Assembly (NCBI RefSeq): GCF_900074915.1 | Contig: NZ_LT222319.1 | Span: 3,257,001 to 3,321,000, forward strand | Source of the DNA: Pseudomonas cerasi | GTDB lineage: Bacteria > Pseudomonadota > Gammaproteobacteria > Pseudomonadales > Pseudomonadaceae | Length of the DNA: 64,000 nt | Direction of reading: 5' to 3' | Shown here: in pieces, positions 8,653-17,444 of the stretch | Numbering within the stretch: the stretch's first letter is position 1 | Layout: each line of letters starts with the position of its first letter | Made by a program: the position numbers and the translations under genes | Notes under the pieces: generated by a model | Database searches by the model: none | Told to the model about the DNA's origin: nothing | Seen by the model: the letters and a program-made list of their open reading frames with translations, nothing else

Positions 8653-8856
8653 ATGAATACCTTTGAGCAATCGATTATTGAGGCTGCGCAGGCCGCCACG
8701 CCCAATAACACCGATGCCGAACGCGAAGCCGCCAGAGTCGCCGCCACGCAGGCGGTAGCCGAAATCATGTCCACGCGCAGTGGACTGGACCGCACGCTGG
8801 CACTGGCCGAGTTGCTGGATTCCTATTCGGAACACGATGATCAGGAAGATGATTAG
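8653..8856 (+). CDS. Small acidic helical protein, unknown
   Basis: 67 residues (MNTFEQSIIEAAQAATPNNT ...). Almost entirely alanine/glutamate-rich predicted helix with an acidic tail (YSEHDDQEDD). Purine-rich GAGCGAG precedes the ATG at a workable distance. It is not recognised. Codon composition looks like that of neighbouring genes, which supports coding, but the short length limits certainty. Confidence 0.45.
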   Translation: MNTFEQSIIEAAQAATPNNTDAEREAARVAATQAVAEIMSTRSGLDRTLALAELLDSYSEHDDQEDD

Positions 8857-8986
8857 GCTGATCGGCACGATGCGAAAAAATGATTGGCCTGTTTATTTAT
8901 CTGCGGCATTAAAGAAAGCCGACCTTGCCGCCGACAACTCGGTTAGGTGGATTGATGATAGCCACCCGTTCATTTAGTGCGCTCGG

Positions 8987-9208
8987 ATGCGACCTATAAG
9001 GGCACCATCCGTGCAGATCGAACAAATGCAAGACATCCAGGCCTACGTCAGGCGCACCGCCGACGAGCTAGAGCGAGTTTCGGCCAACCTCGCCGGGCAT
9101 CTCCTCTACCTCGAGCGAACCTCCCGTGCACATGAAGCGCAAGAAGTCAGTGAGCGGATCATCGGCCTGCGTGCATCCGTAGATGGCCTTCGCGGTGTGT
9201 TCCGTTAA
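8987..9208 (+). CDS. Small helical protein, unknown
   Basis: Up to 73 residues. The conserved-looking part begins near MQDIQAYVRRTADELERVSANL and continues as amphipathic heptad-like helix to GLRASVDGLRGVFR. Starts at 8987 (ATG), 9010 (GTG, VQIEQ) or 9025 (ATG) are possible; none has a strong Shine-Dalgarno sequence. It converges on the MFS gene with 6 bases between stops. Function unknown; coding status moderately likely. Confidence 0.4.
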   Translation: MRPIRAPSVQIEQMQDIQAYVRRTADELERVSANLAGHLLYLERTSRAHEAQEVSERIIGLRASVDGLRGVFR

Positions 9209-9214
9209 CCGCCA

Positions 9215-10672
9215 CTAGTTGTCCCCGGCCTGCGACAGCGGTCTCGCTAGGTCCTCCAGAGACTTGCGCTCGGCAGCCGCACCCCATATCGCCTGCACCA
9301 GCGCCGCCAGCAACATCAGCCCGGCGCCGATCAGATAACCGATCAACACATTGCTGCGCTCACCTGTTTCAATCAACTCCCCAAACAGGGTCGGGCCAAT
9401 CATACCGCCCAGCCCCGTACCGAACGCGTAGAACACTGCGATTGCCAACGCACGGATTTCCAGTGGAAAGGTTTCCGCCACTGTCAGGTAGGCCGAGCTG
9501 GCCGCTGCCGACGCAAAGAAGAAAATCACCATCCACGCAATGGCCTGCTGGGTCACGTCCAGCACACCTTGCTGGAACAGGTAGCCACTGATTGCCAGCA
9601 GTACGCCCGACAGGCCATAAGTGAGGCTGATCATCACCCGCCGGCCAATCACGTCAAACAGTCTGCCTAGCAGCAGCGGACCGCAGAAATTACCCAGCGC
9701 CAGCGGCAGCGGCAGCACGTACCAGCCGACGCGCTCGGCCGGCACGCCATAGAAGTCGGTCAGCACCAGGGCGTAGGTGAAAAAGATCGCGTTGTAGAAA
9801 AACGCCTGGGCGGTGAGCAGCGTCAGGCCTACCAGCGAACGCTGACGAAACGTCACCAGCAACGTCCTGGCGACCTCGCCCAGCGGCGTGTGGTCTCGTG
9901 CGTGCAGGCGCAGGGGCTTGCCTGCTACGGCGGGCAATACGTGTCCCTGGCGCTGTAAGTCGGCTTCTATCTGCTCGACGATCTGCTTCGCCTGTTCAGC
10001 CTGGCCGTGTATCAACAGCCAGCGCGGGCTTTCCGGCAGCCACAGTCGCATCAGCAGAACCAGCAGACCCAATACCGCACCAATGCCGAAACACAGGCGC
10101 CAGCCCAGCTCGGCCCCGATCCACAGGGGGTCGAGCAAGACAATCGAGCCAATCGCACCGAGCGCGGCACCCAGCCAGAACGTGCCGTTGATGGTCAGGT
10201 CGACCCAGCCCCGGTAGCGGGCCGGGGTAAATTCCTGAATGGTCGAGTTGATTGCCGTGTACTCGCCACCGATGCCCATACCGGTCAGAAAGCGGAACAA
10301 CATGAAGCTCCATACGCTGAAGGAGAACGCCGTAGCGGCCGTCGCACCGACATACAGCAGCAAGGTGATGAAGAACAGCTTGCGGCGCCCGAGACGGTCC
10401 GCCAGCCAGCCAAAGAACAACGCGCCCAACACGGCACCGGCAATGTACGCAGCGCCCGCCAGGCCAATGTCGCTATTGGTGAGATTGAGCGCCGGGCTGG
10501 CTTTCAAGGCGCCGGCTACCGACCCTGCAAGGGTGACTTCCAGGCCGTCAAGCAGCCAGGTGATGCCCAGCGCCACGACCAGCAAGGTGTGAAACCGCCC
10601 CCAGGGCAGTCGGTCCAGTCGGGCGGGCAAATCGGTTTCGAAGACGCTGCCCTTGTCGCTCGGTGTGCTCAT
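9215..10672 (-). CDS. MFS transporter, metabolite:H+ symporter type
   Basis: 485 residues with twelve predicted transmembrane helices in two bundles. The first-bundle loop motif GWLADRLGRRKLFF and its counterpart GRLFDVIGRRVM are the classic MFS signatures, and GIGGEYTAINSTIQEFTPARYRG is the helix 4-5 motif of the sugar-porter/aromatic-acid-like metabolite:H+ symporters. The substrate is not determinable. The gene lies 61 bases downstream of mntH on the same strand, so cotranscription is possible although a functional link is not obvious. Confidence 0.85.
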   Translation of the reverse strand: MSTPSDKGSVFETDLPARLDRLPWGRFHTLLVVALGITWLLDGLEVTLAGSVAGALKASPALNLTNSDIGLAGAAYIAGAVLGALFFGWLADRLGRRKLFFITLLLYVGATAATAFSFSVWSFMLFRFLTGMGIGGEYTAINSTIQEFTPARYRGWVDLTINGTFWLGAALGAIGSIVLLDPLWIGAELGWRLCFGIGAVLGLLVLLMRLWLPESPRWLLIHGQAEQAKQIVEQIEADLQRQGHVLPAVAGKPLRLHARDHTPLGEVARTLLVTFRQRSLVGLTLLTAQAFFYNAIFFTYALVLTDFYGVPAERVGWYVLPLPLALGNFCGPLLLGRLFDVIGRRVMISLTYGLSGVLLAISGYLFQQGVLDVTQQAIAWMVIFFFASAAASSAYLTVAETFPLEIRALAIAVFYAFGTGLGGMIGPTLFGELIETGERSNVLIGYLIGAGLMLLAALVQAIWGAAAERKSLEDLARPLSQAGDN

Positions 10673-10733
10673 GTCCGGCTACCTGACGGCTGACATTGGT
10701 GTCAGGCTTGAGAGTCGCTGCCGCCGCCCAAGT

Positions 10734-12053
10734 TCAGCTGATCCAGAACCACAGCAATGTAAGATTGGCCGCCGAGATCAGCCCGAACAGACCCCAGGCA
10801 GCCGTTTTCACCAGCCGGCTGTTGACGAACGGCCCCATCAGTTGTGGGTCGCTGGTAAAGCGAATCAGCGGCCAGAGCGCGAATGGCAGCTGCAGGCTCA
10901 GCACAACCTGGCTGAGCACCAGCATCTGCCCCACCGAGCTGTCACCCAGCCAGATCACACCGATCAGCGCCGGAATCAGTGCCAGCGCCCGCGTGATCAA
11001 GCGCCGCTGCCAGCACGGAATCTTTGCCTGCAGAAAACCTTCGAGCACCACTTGCCCGGCAATCGTGCCGGTAAATGTCGAGCTTTGCCCTGCCGCCAGC
11101 AGCGCGATACCGAACAGCACGCTGGCGATCGCGCCACCTACCAGCGGATCGAGCAGGTGATAGGCGTCCTGAATCTCGACCACCTCGGTATGCCCGGTCT
11201 TGTGAAAAGCGGCAGCAGCGAGGATCAGAATCGCCGCATTGATCAGCAGTGCCAGGCTCAGCGAACCGATGGTGTCGAGGCGCGCATAGCGAATGGCGCT
11301 GGCCTTGCTGGCCTGGTCCGAACCGTTGACCCGCGTCTGCACCACAGACGAATGCAGGTAAAGGTTATGCGGCATGACGGTGGCGCCCAGAATGCCGATG
11401 GCGATGTACAGCGGCTCCTGGCTGCTCAATACATCCCAACTCGGCTTCAGACCCGCGACGACGTCCGGCCAGAACGGTTTGATCAGAAACAGCTCGACGG
11501 CGAAGCAACTGGCGATGGTTGCAATCAGCCCCAGCACGATGGCCTCCAGACGGCGAAAATTGGCGCCCTGCAAGGCCAACACGATCAGCGTATCGAAGGC
11601 GGTCAGCGCCACACCGGTGGTGATGGAGACGCCGAGCAACAGATGAAACGCCAACGCTGCCCCCAGCACTTCCGCCAGATCGGTGGCGATGATCGACAAC
11701 TCCGCCAGCAACCACTGGCCCTTGGCGACCTTACGGCTGTAGCGGGCGGCCGACAGCTGCGCCAGATCACGGCCGGTAGCGATGCCCAACCGCGAACAGA
11801 GGTTTTGCAAGACCATTCCCGAGAGGCTGGCCAGCACCACCACGAACAGCAGTGAGTAGCCGAAGCGCGACCCGGCCTCGATGGCCGTCGCCCAGTTGCC
11901 AGGGTCCATGTAGCCGATGGAAACCAGCAGGCCAGGCCCGACGAACAGCATCATCTTGCGCAGCAAGGACGCGTTCGGCGGAATGGCCACACTGTCGGTA
12001 ATCGCCGAGGGGCAGAAAGGAGCGGTGGCAGTAGTGGGCAGTTTGTACGTCAC
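10734..12053 (-). CDS. mntH: Nramp-family divalent metal (Mn2+) transporter
   Basis: 439-residue proton-coupled Mn2+/Fe2+ importer of the inner membrane. The metal-site motifs are present: DPGN in helix 1 (GYMDPGNWATAIEAG) and MPHNLYLHSSVVQTR in helix 6. About eleven transmembrane helices can be placed, and the length suits the family. The only upstream start in frame is a GTG at 12053, five codons after an in-frame TAA, with a poor ribosome-binding site; ATG codons about 33 residues in (RKMMLFVGPG) are the alternative but would trim the conserved N-terminus. No MntR or Fur box was clear in the upstream gap. Confidence 0.9.
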   Translation of the reverse strand: MTYKLPTTATAPFCPSAITDSVAIPPNASLLRKMMLFVGPGLLVSIGYMDPGNWATAIEAGSRFGYSLLFVVVLASLSGMVLQNLCSRLGIATGRDLAQLSAARYSRKVAKGQWLLAELSIIATDLAEVLGAALAFHLLLGVSITTGVALTAFDTLIVLALQGANFRRLEAIVLGLIATIASCFAVELFLIKPFWPDVVAGLKPSWDVLSSQEPLYIAIGILGATVMPHNLYLHSSVVQTRVNGSDQASKASAIRYARLDTIGSLSLALLINAAILILAAAAFHKTGHTEVVEIQDAYHLLDPLVGGAIASVLFGIALLAAGQSSTFTGTIAGQVVLEGFLQAKIPCWQRRLITRALALIPALIGVIWLGDSSVGQMLVLSQVVLSLQLPFALWPLIRFTSDPQLMGPFVNSRLVKTAAWGLFGLISAANLTLLWFWIS

Positions 12054-12356
12054 GGGAACCCGGAATGCAGAAAGTTAAGGCATCATCCTAAGGTTTTACG
12101 ACACATGTTGATACATCATTGCTGGCGTCATGCCTGCTGTTTTTCGCCTGCCTCTCTGCCTGACTAGGTCATCACTGCGCCGTTCTCATTTCCACGTAAT
12201 TCCATCGCTTTAATGGATCCGATATAAAAAATCGAAAAATTGATCCGGTAAACAATTTTTCATCTTTTAGAGCTTGATAACCGCATTAAAAGACCAATGA
12301 TTACAAATTGTAAGGAGTAGTATTCAGGCCTTAACAAGAACTCAGGATGGCCATCC
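12054..12356. promoter_or_regulatory. Divergent mntH / MFS intergenic region
   Basis: About 300 bases, AT-rich from 12180 on. A perfect inverted repeat TTACAA-A-TTGTAA lies at 12301-12313, just upstream of the MFS gene. Two GATCCG repeats (around 12216 and 12241) flank an A-rich stretch. These are candidate regulator sites for the MFS gene; no gene is seen in the gap. Confidence 0.4.
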
Positions 12357-13775
12357 ATGACCTCATTACCTCATGCCGAGGCAGCCGCGAACGAGCCGTT
12401 GCGGGCAGCGTATATCTCGGCGCGCATTGACCGACTGCCTGCGGTCGCGACTATCTGGCGACTGGTCGCCCTGCTGTCTCTCGCCGGTTTTTTCGAGCTT
12501 TACGACCTGTTCCAGACCGCTTACATCAGTCCCGGCCTGATCCGCGACGGGATCTTCGCCACAGGAAGCCAGGGTCTGTTTGGTTTCTCCGATCAGGCGG
12601 CCTTCGCCTCGGCGACCTTTCTGGGGCTGTTCTTCGGTGCCAGCCTTGTCAGCCCGATTGCCGATCGTTACGGACGCCGTGCGATCTTTACCTTCGCGCT
12701 GATCTGGTACACCGTGGCCACCGTAATCATGGGCCTGCAAACCTCTGCACTGGGCGTGATAGGCATGCGCTTCGTCGTGGGTATCGGCCTGGGGGTCGAG
12801 CTGGTCACCATCGACACTTACCTGTCGGAACTGGTGCCCAAGCGCATCCGCAGTTCGGCATTCGCCTTTGCCTTCTTCATTCAGTTTTTGTCAGTCCCCA
12901 GCGTTGCGCTGATGTCGTGGTGGCTGGTGCCCCAGGACCCTTTCGGTTTTTCCGGCTGGCGTTGGGTAGTGATCAGCAGTGCAGTCTTCGCCCTGTTTGT
13001 CTGGTGGCTGCGCTCGGCGCTGCCGGAATCGCCGCGCTGGCTGGCGCAGAAGGGACGCTTCGATGAAGCCGAGCGAATCATGGACGGCATTGAGGCACGC
13101 TGCATCAAGGACCACGGCAAACCACTGGATGAGCCTGAACCGGAAAACGTAGCGCTGTCAGGCAACGGCCGATTTGCCGACATGTGGCAGCCACCCTATC
13201 GGCGCCGCGCGCTGATGCTGATTGTGTTTCATGTGTTCCAGGCCATCGGCTTCTTTGGCTTCGGCAACTGGCTGCCTGCCCTGCTCTCGGGTCAGGGCCT
13301 GAGCGTTACTCACAGCCTGGGGTATGCGTTCGTGATCACGCTGGCTTATCCGCTGGGGCCGCTGCTGTTCGTGAAATTTGCCAACCGCTTCGAAAACAAA
13401 TGGCAAATCGTCGGTTCGGCGTTGGGGGCGATGATTTTTGGCAGCCTGTTCGCCTTTCAGACCAGCGCGGCAGGACTGATTTTCTGCGGGATCATGATCA
13501 CGTTCTGCAACGCATGGCTGAGCTTCAGCTACCACTCGTATCAGGGTGAGCTGTTCCCAACCAACATCCGCGCCCGCGCGGTAGGCTTCTGCTACTCGTT
13601 CAGCCGACTGTCAACGGTGTTCAGCAGCCTGCTGATCGGGATATTTCTAGACCACTTCGGCACGCCGGGCGTGCTGGCCTTCATCGTCGGCAGCATGTTG
13701 ATCGTGATCGTCACCATCGGCCGATTCGGGCCACGCACACGCAATCTTGCGCTGGAGCAGATCGCTCACCGGTGA
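12357..13775 (+). CDS. MFS transporter, second metabolite:H+ symporter type
   Basis: 472 residues, twelve predicted transmembrane helices. Helix 1 carries ELYDLFQTAYISPGL, the loop 2-3 motif is SPIADRYGRRAIFTFALI, and the helix 4-5 region reads GIGLGVELVTIDTYLSELVPKRIRS. The central loop ALPESPRWLAQKGRFDEAERIM is typical of sugar-porter and related organic-acid carriers. AGGATGG precedes the ATG at 12357. It is not closely similar to the MFS protein at 9215-10672 and the substrate is unknown. Confidence 0.85.
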   Translation: MTSLPHAEAAANEPLRAAYISARIDRLPAVATIWRLVALLSLAGFFELYDLFQTAYISPGLIRDGIFATGSQGLFGFSDQAAFASATFLGLFFGASLVSPIADRYGRRAIFTFALIWYTVATVIMGLQTSALGVIGMRFVVGIGLGVELVTIDTYLSELVPKRIRSSAFAFAFFIQFLSVPSVALMSWWLVPQDPFGFSGWRWVVISSAVFALFVWWLRSALPESPRWLAQKGRFDEAERIMDGIEARCIKDHGKPLDEPEPENVALSGNGRFADMWQPPYRRRALMLIVFHVFQAIGFFGFGNWLPALLSGQGLSVTHSLGYAFVITLAYPLGPLLFVKFANRFENKWQIVGSALGAMIFGSLFAFQTSAAGLIFCGIMITFCNAWLSFSYHSYQGELFPTNIRARAVGFCYSFSRLSTVFSSLLIGIFLDHFGTPGVLAFIVGSMLIVIVTIGRFGPRTRNLALEQIAHR

Positions 13776-13787
13776 CAGGGTGCAGGG

Positions 13788-13817
13788 TTGAGTGGGTTCA
13801 GGCCTGAGCCCACTCAA
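13788..13817. terminator. Bidirectional terminator-like hairpin between convergent genes
   Basis: TTGAGTGGG (13788-13796) and CCCACTCAA (13809-13817) form a perfect 9-bp stem. The stop codon of the small minus-strand gene (13798-13800) lies in the loop, so one hairpin serves the ends of both convergent genes. Confidence 0.6.
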
Positions 13818-14022
13818 CGTTGGTGACACCAAAGTGCTCGGCATAGGGTTTCGATACCCGAGCGACCTTCTCCAGTCGATATTTCGGTATGCGTGCGAGA
13901 CCTGCATCGACACTTGCGTGGTGCCATGCTTCAGCGTTATCCATATTCTCGGTTCGTATATAAAAGCTCTTGAACGAACCATTCAGCAGATAATCAATGC
14001 GGTAATGCTTTGGAAGTGCCAT
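13798..14022 (-). CDS. Small conserved Pseudomonas protein, DUF6555-like
   Basis: 74 residues: MALPKHYRIDYLLNGSFKSFYI, then RTENMDNAEAWHHASVDAGLARIPKY and a basic stretch ending VTNVEWAQA. The pattern (IDYxLxGxxKSFxIRTExMDNAxAWHxAxxDAGxxRIPK) is one I associate with a short family found almost only in pseudomonads, DUF6555; that label is from memory. AAGGATC precedes the ATG. It looks like a soluble one-domain protein of unknown role and shares a hairpin with the MFS gene end. Confidence 0.65.
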   Translation of the reverse strand: MALPKHYRIDYLLNGSFKSFYIRTENMDNAEAWHHASVDAGLARIPKYRLEKVARVSKPYAEHFGVTNVEWAQA

Positions 14023-14676
14023 TGAAAGTCTGATCCTTTTTCAGCAGTGACTTGAAGTATAGGTGACTCTATTCGTGGCGAAGAAATTCATTATTTTTTT
14101 GATGTCTGCGACCAATGAACTCTTCTTTTGGCTATATCTGTGGATCCCAACCGCCTGGCAAGTCGTTTGGGATTTGCCCTGTCGGCACATAACTCGCGCT
14201 TGATCTCCACACACCGGCGCTTTCAGGATCCCCTGAAGCACGGACGTTGCAGTGGGTAACGGCGCGCCGGCCAGTTGTCGACCAGTCCGATCTCCTGCCG
14301 CACACGCTGGTGAGCGGCACGCTGGCAGATGAGTTCACGGGGCGCCAACCCGCCATCACCGTCGCCGCCGCGAGGTTGGCGAAGGCCTGCAGAGTATCCA
14401 GATGACGCTGCCGAAGCTCGCGGGGGTCCAACGAATCCAGGAGCGGCCTTCGGCAGACAGAATCACTGCTTAACTACCGGCCCTTCGCGCCGCGCATGGC
14501 TGATAACTTTGAAGTTGTACTGCGCGATCCGGTTACTTGATTGAACCATGAATCAATACTTGTCGCAGCGTAGAAAGTGTCAGACAACCGAATGGTATAA
14601 CGCCCCCGGCGCGGCTGATGGGTTGATAGCGTTTAGCTCATGATTCAAGTAGTCAATATCGGCCATCGTTTCAAAA
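14023..14676. other. Intergenic region without a recognised gene
   Basis: About 650 bases. Several overlapping frames are open between 14130 and 14480 on the minus strand (one reads DPRELRQRHLDTLQAFANLAAA), but none has a start with ribosome-binding site and none is recognised. The block could be a degraded remnant. A short inverted repeat, ATCCCAA/TTGGGAT, lies around 14143-14171. Confidence 0.4.
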
Positions 14677-14702
14677 CCACCGGCCGAAAGAACAGCCGGT
14701 GG
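14677..14702 (-). terminator. Intrinsic terminator after the GH15 gene
   Basis: CCACCGGC (14677-14684) and GCCGGTGG (14695-14702) form a perfect 8-bp GC-rich stem with a 10-base loop. On the minus strand it is followed by TTTTGAAA, about 57 bases past the glycosidase stop. Confidence 0.7.
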
Positions 14703-14758
14703 CATTATTCATTGCGACAACGTGGAGCCGCTTGTGATTGATGCGTTTCTGTACCTTT

Positions 14759-16585
14759 TCAGGGCTGCCAAAGCGCCTGCCCGCCGCCCAGTTTGCGGTC
14801 CAGAAAACTGGCCGCACTGATCAACGCCAGATGGCTCAAGGCCTGTGGCGTATTGCCCAGATGATGAGCATGCGCGTCGAACTCTTCGGCGTACAAGCCC
14901 AACGGATTGGCGTAACGCAGCAACTGCTCGAACTCCAAGTGCGCCTGTTCGACCCGACCGGCGCGAGCCAGACATTCGACGTACCAGAACGAGCAAGCCA
15001 CGAAGGCGCCCTCCTCACCTGCCAGGCCATCATCATGATCGTCGTCGTTGCGGTAACGGAACACCATTCCGTCACGCACCAGCGCGGCCTCAATGGCATC
15101 CAGCGTCGCAAGCCATTTGGGATCATTGGCACCGACGAAGCGCACCAACGGCATCAGCAACATCGAGGCGTCCAGATTGCGACTGCCCTTGTGCTGCACG
15201 AAGTGCCCCAGGTCGTCGTTCCAGAAGTTCTCCCAGATATCGTTGTGGATCTCCTCGCGCACCTTGGTCCAACGCTCGAACGGCCCCGACAGTGAACGCT
15301 TGAAGGCCAGACGCAGTGCCCGGTCCAGCGCTACCCAGCACATAAGCCGGGAGTGCAGGAAGTGCTGATCGCCGCCGCGCATTTCCCAGATGCCCACGTC
15401 CCTGTCGTTCCAGTGCTCGCACACATAGTCGACCTGACGCACCACATGTTGCCAACCGTCGTGCGAGATGGCGTCGCCGTACTTGTTGGCCAGGTACACG
15501 GCATCCATCAGCTCACCGTAGATATCCAGCTGAACCTGCTTGTACGCTTCGTTGCCGATGCGTACCGGCTGCGCACCGCCGTAGCCGGACAAGTGATCGA
15601 GATTATCTTCCGGCAGCTCGGCGTGGCCATCCAGCGCATAGAGAATGCCGAGTTTCTCGGTCTGTTCGCAGCAGTCATCCAGTCGCCCACGCACCCAGCT
15701 CATGAAGGCATTGGCTTCATCGGTGTACCCCAGGCGCATGAACGCATACACGGTGAACGACGCGTCACGTATCCAGGTGTAACGGTAATCCCAGTTACGT
15801 TCGCCGCCCTCGGTCTCCGGCAGCCCGAACGTCGCGGCCGCGACAATACCGCCATGCTTGCGCGAGGTCAGCAGCTTGAGCGCCAACGCCGAACGAGTGA
15901 CCATTTCACGCCAGCGCCCGGTGTATTGCGATTGCCCTGACCAGCGCCGCCAGAACTTCAAGGTGTCATCGAAATAACGCGAGCATTTGCCCGCAGCAAC
16001 GTTCGGATCGTCAATTCGGCCAAGGATGAACTCGATGGTCTGGCCCTTGTGCATATGAAATTCGGCCACGGCGTCGTGCTGCTCGAGACGCAACGGCGTC
16101 GCCGCCGACAGGCGCATGCCCGGTTGCCCGGCGGCTTCGAAACAGATGTCCTCACCCTCGACCCGCGCGGTGGTGTCGGCGCGGCTGTAATCCATGCGCA
16201 CTCGGCAGCGCATGCGCAGCGTGGCTTCGCCAAAGCGCACCTGAACGCGGCGCACGATGCGCGGCAGATCGTCCTTGTCCTCGCCGATCGGCATCAGGTC
16301 GGTGACTTCCACCACCGCGTCCTCGGAAATCCAGCGGGTTTGCAGGACGTTGGTGTCCGGCAGGTAGATTTGCAGCCGCCTGGCGTCAGGCAGATCGGGC
16401 GCCAGCTGAAAGATCCCGGCGTCGGGCGTGTCCAGCAGCGCGGTGAAAATCGACGGGCTGTCGAAGTCCGGCCAGCAACAGAAATCGATACTGCCTGTGT
16501 CGGCGATCAGGGCAGCACTGCGCATGTCGCCGATGATGCCGTGATCCTCGATACGGTTTTGCGCCTCTGCGGAAAAATCAGCCAT
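14759..16585 (-). CDS. Glycoside hydrolase family 15 protein (glucoamylase/trehalase-like)
   Basis: 608-residue soluble enzyme with the two-part GH15 layout: an N-terminal beta-sandwich (MADFSAEAQNRIEDHGIIGD and following strands) and a C-terminal alpha/alpha barrel. Barrel signatures include RNWDYRYTWIRDASFTVYA, DVGIWEMRGG (general acid glutamate), EEGAFVACSFWYVE and LYAEEFD (general base region). Bacterial members of this clade hydrolyse alpha-glucosides, and several act on trehalose; the substrate here is open. There is no signal peptide. Its start overlaps the end of the upstream SDR gene by 8 bases, so the two form one translation unit. Confidence 0.85.
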   Translation of the reverse strand: MADFSAEAQNRIEDHGIIGDMRSAALIADTGSIDFCCWPDFDSPSIFTALLDTPDAGIFQLAPDLPDARRLQIYLPDTNVLQTRWISEDAVVEVTDLMPIGEDKDDLPRIVRRVQVRFGEATLRMRCRVRMDYSRADTTARVEGEDICFEAAGQPGMRLSAATPLRLEQHDAVAEFHMHKGQTIEFILGRIDDPNVAAGKCSRYFDDTLKFWRRWSGQSQYTGRWREMVTRSALALKLLTSRKHGGIVAAATFGLPETEGGERNWDYRYTWIRDASFTVYAFMRLGYTDEANAFMSWVRGRLDDCCEQTEKLGILYALDGHAELPEDNLDHLSGYGGAQPVRIGNEAYKQVQLDIYGELMDAVYLANKYGDAISHDGWQHVVRQVDYVCEHWNDRDVGIWEMRGGDQHFLHSRLMCWVALDRALRLAFKRSLSGPFERWTKVREEIHNDIWENFWNDDLGHFVQHKGSRNLDASMLLMPLVRFVGANDPKWLATLDAIEAALVRDGMVFRYRNDDDHDDGLAGEEGAFVACSFWYVECLARAGRVEQAHLEFEQLLRYANPLGLYAEEFDAHAHHLGNTPQALSHLALISAASFLDRKLGGGQALWQP

Positions 16586-17378
16586 TGCCTCGGAACTCCG
16601 GATAGAGGGTCATGCCCCCGTCGATGAACAGGGTGGTGCCATGCACATAATCCGAGGCATCGGAAGCCAGCCAGAGCACGGCATTGGCGACATCTTCCGG
16701 CTCGCCGATACGACCATAAGGGATCAGCTTGAGCATTTCCTTCTCTGCGTCGCCCTTGCGTGCATCGGCATTGATCGGCGTACGGATGGCACCTGGGGCA
16801 ACACTGTTGACGCGAATTTTCAGCTCGCCGACTTCCTGAGCGATGCTGCGCATCAACAGGTCGACGCCGCCCTTGGACGCTGCGTAATTGACGTGCCCGG
16901 CCCATGGAATCAACTGGTGCACTGAACTCATGTGAATGATCTTGCCCATTGCCCGCGACACACCGGGGCGCATGCCCTGCTTGATGAACTGGCGCAATGC
17001 AGCGCGGGCGCAGAGAAACTGTCCGGTCAGGTTGACGTTAATGACGGTATTCCAGTCTTCCAGCGTCATGTCGACGATCGACGCGTCCTTCTGCAAGCCG
17101 GAATTGGCGACCAGAATATCCACGGCGCCGAAATGTTCGATGGTCTGTGCAAACAGCCGCTCGACGTCTTCTTCTTTCGAAACGTCGGCACCCACAGCCA
17201 GCGCCTTGCCCCCGGCCGCGCGAATCTCTTCGGCCAGCTTCTCGGCAGGTTCAGGCTTGGAGTTGTAGTTGATCACGACGGCGGCACCGGCCTCTGCCAG
17301 CGCGCGCGCGGCACCTGCGCCCAGACCGGAACTGGCGCCGGTAACGATTGCGACTTGTTGCTTGAGTGAGATGTGCAT
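16578..17378 (-). CDS. SDR-family dehydrogenase, glucose 1-dehydrogenase-like
   Basis: 266-residue classical short-chain dehydrogenase. The cofactor loop TGASSGLGAGAARAL is near the N-terminus, then the NSG segment, the catalytic serine in IIHMSSVHQ and YAASK (catalytic Tyr and Lys). The C-terminal substrate-lid region ends YVHGTTLFIDGGMTLYPEF, typical of glucose 1-dehydrogenase-type members. The ATG at 17378 has GAGG in front; that element lies inside a long inverted repeat (17380-17430). It overlaps the GH15 gene by 8 bases, suggesting a short glucoside-to-oxidised-sugar route (inference). Confidence 0.85.
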   Translation of the reverse strand: MHISLKQQVAIVTGASSGLGAGAARALAEAGAAVVINYNSKPEPAEKLAEEIRAAGGKALAVGADVSKEEDVERLFAQTIEHFGAVDILVANSGLQKDASIVDMTLEDWNTVINVNLTGQFLCARAALRQFIKQGMRPGVSRAMGKIIHMSSVHQLIPWAGHVNYAASKGGVDLLMRSIAQEVGELKIRVNSVAPGAIRTPINADARKGDAEKEMLKLIPYGRIGEPEDVANAVLWLASDASDYVHGTTLFIDGGMTLYPEFRGNG

Positions 17379-17379
17379 C

Positions 17380-17430
17380 AATTTCAGCCTCGGAGTAAGC
17401 GTATTAGTGCTGACTGGCGAGGCTGAAATT
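17380..17430 (-). promoter_or_regulatory. Long hairpin over the SDR ribosome-binding site
   Basis: AATTTCAGCCTCG (17380-17392) and CGAGGCTGAAATT (17418-17430) are a perfect 13-bp inverted repeat with a 25-base spacer. In the SDR transcript the second arm contains the Shine-Dalgarno GAGG and ends one base before the ATG. A further U-G and U-A pair can extend the stem into the start codon. Folded, it would hide the ribosome-binding site. There is no U-tract, so a terminator is less likely. Confidence 0.6.
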
Positions 17431-17444
17431 AAGTTCAGTGCAGG

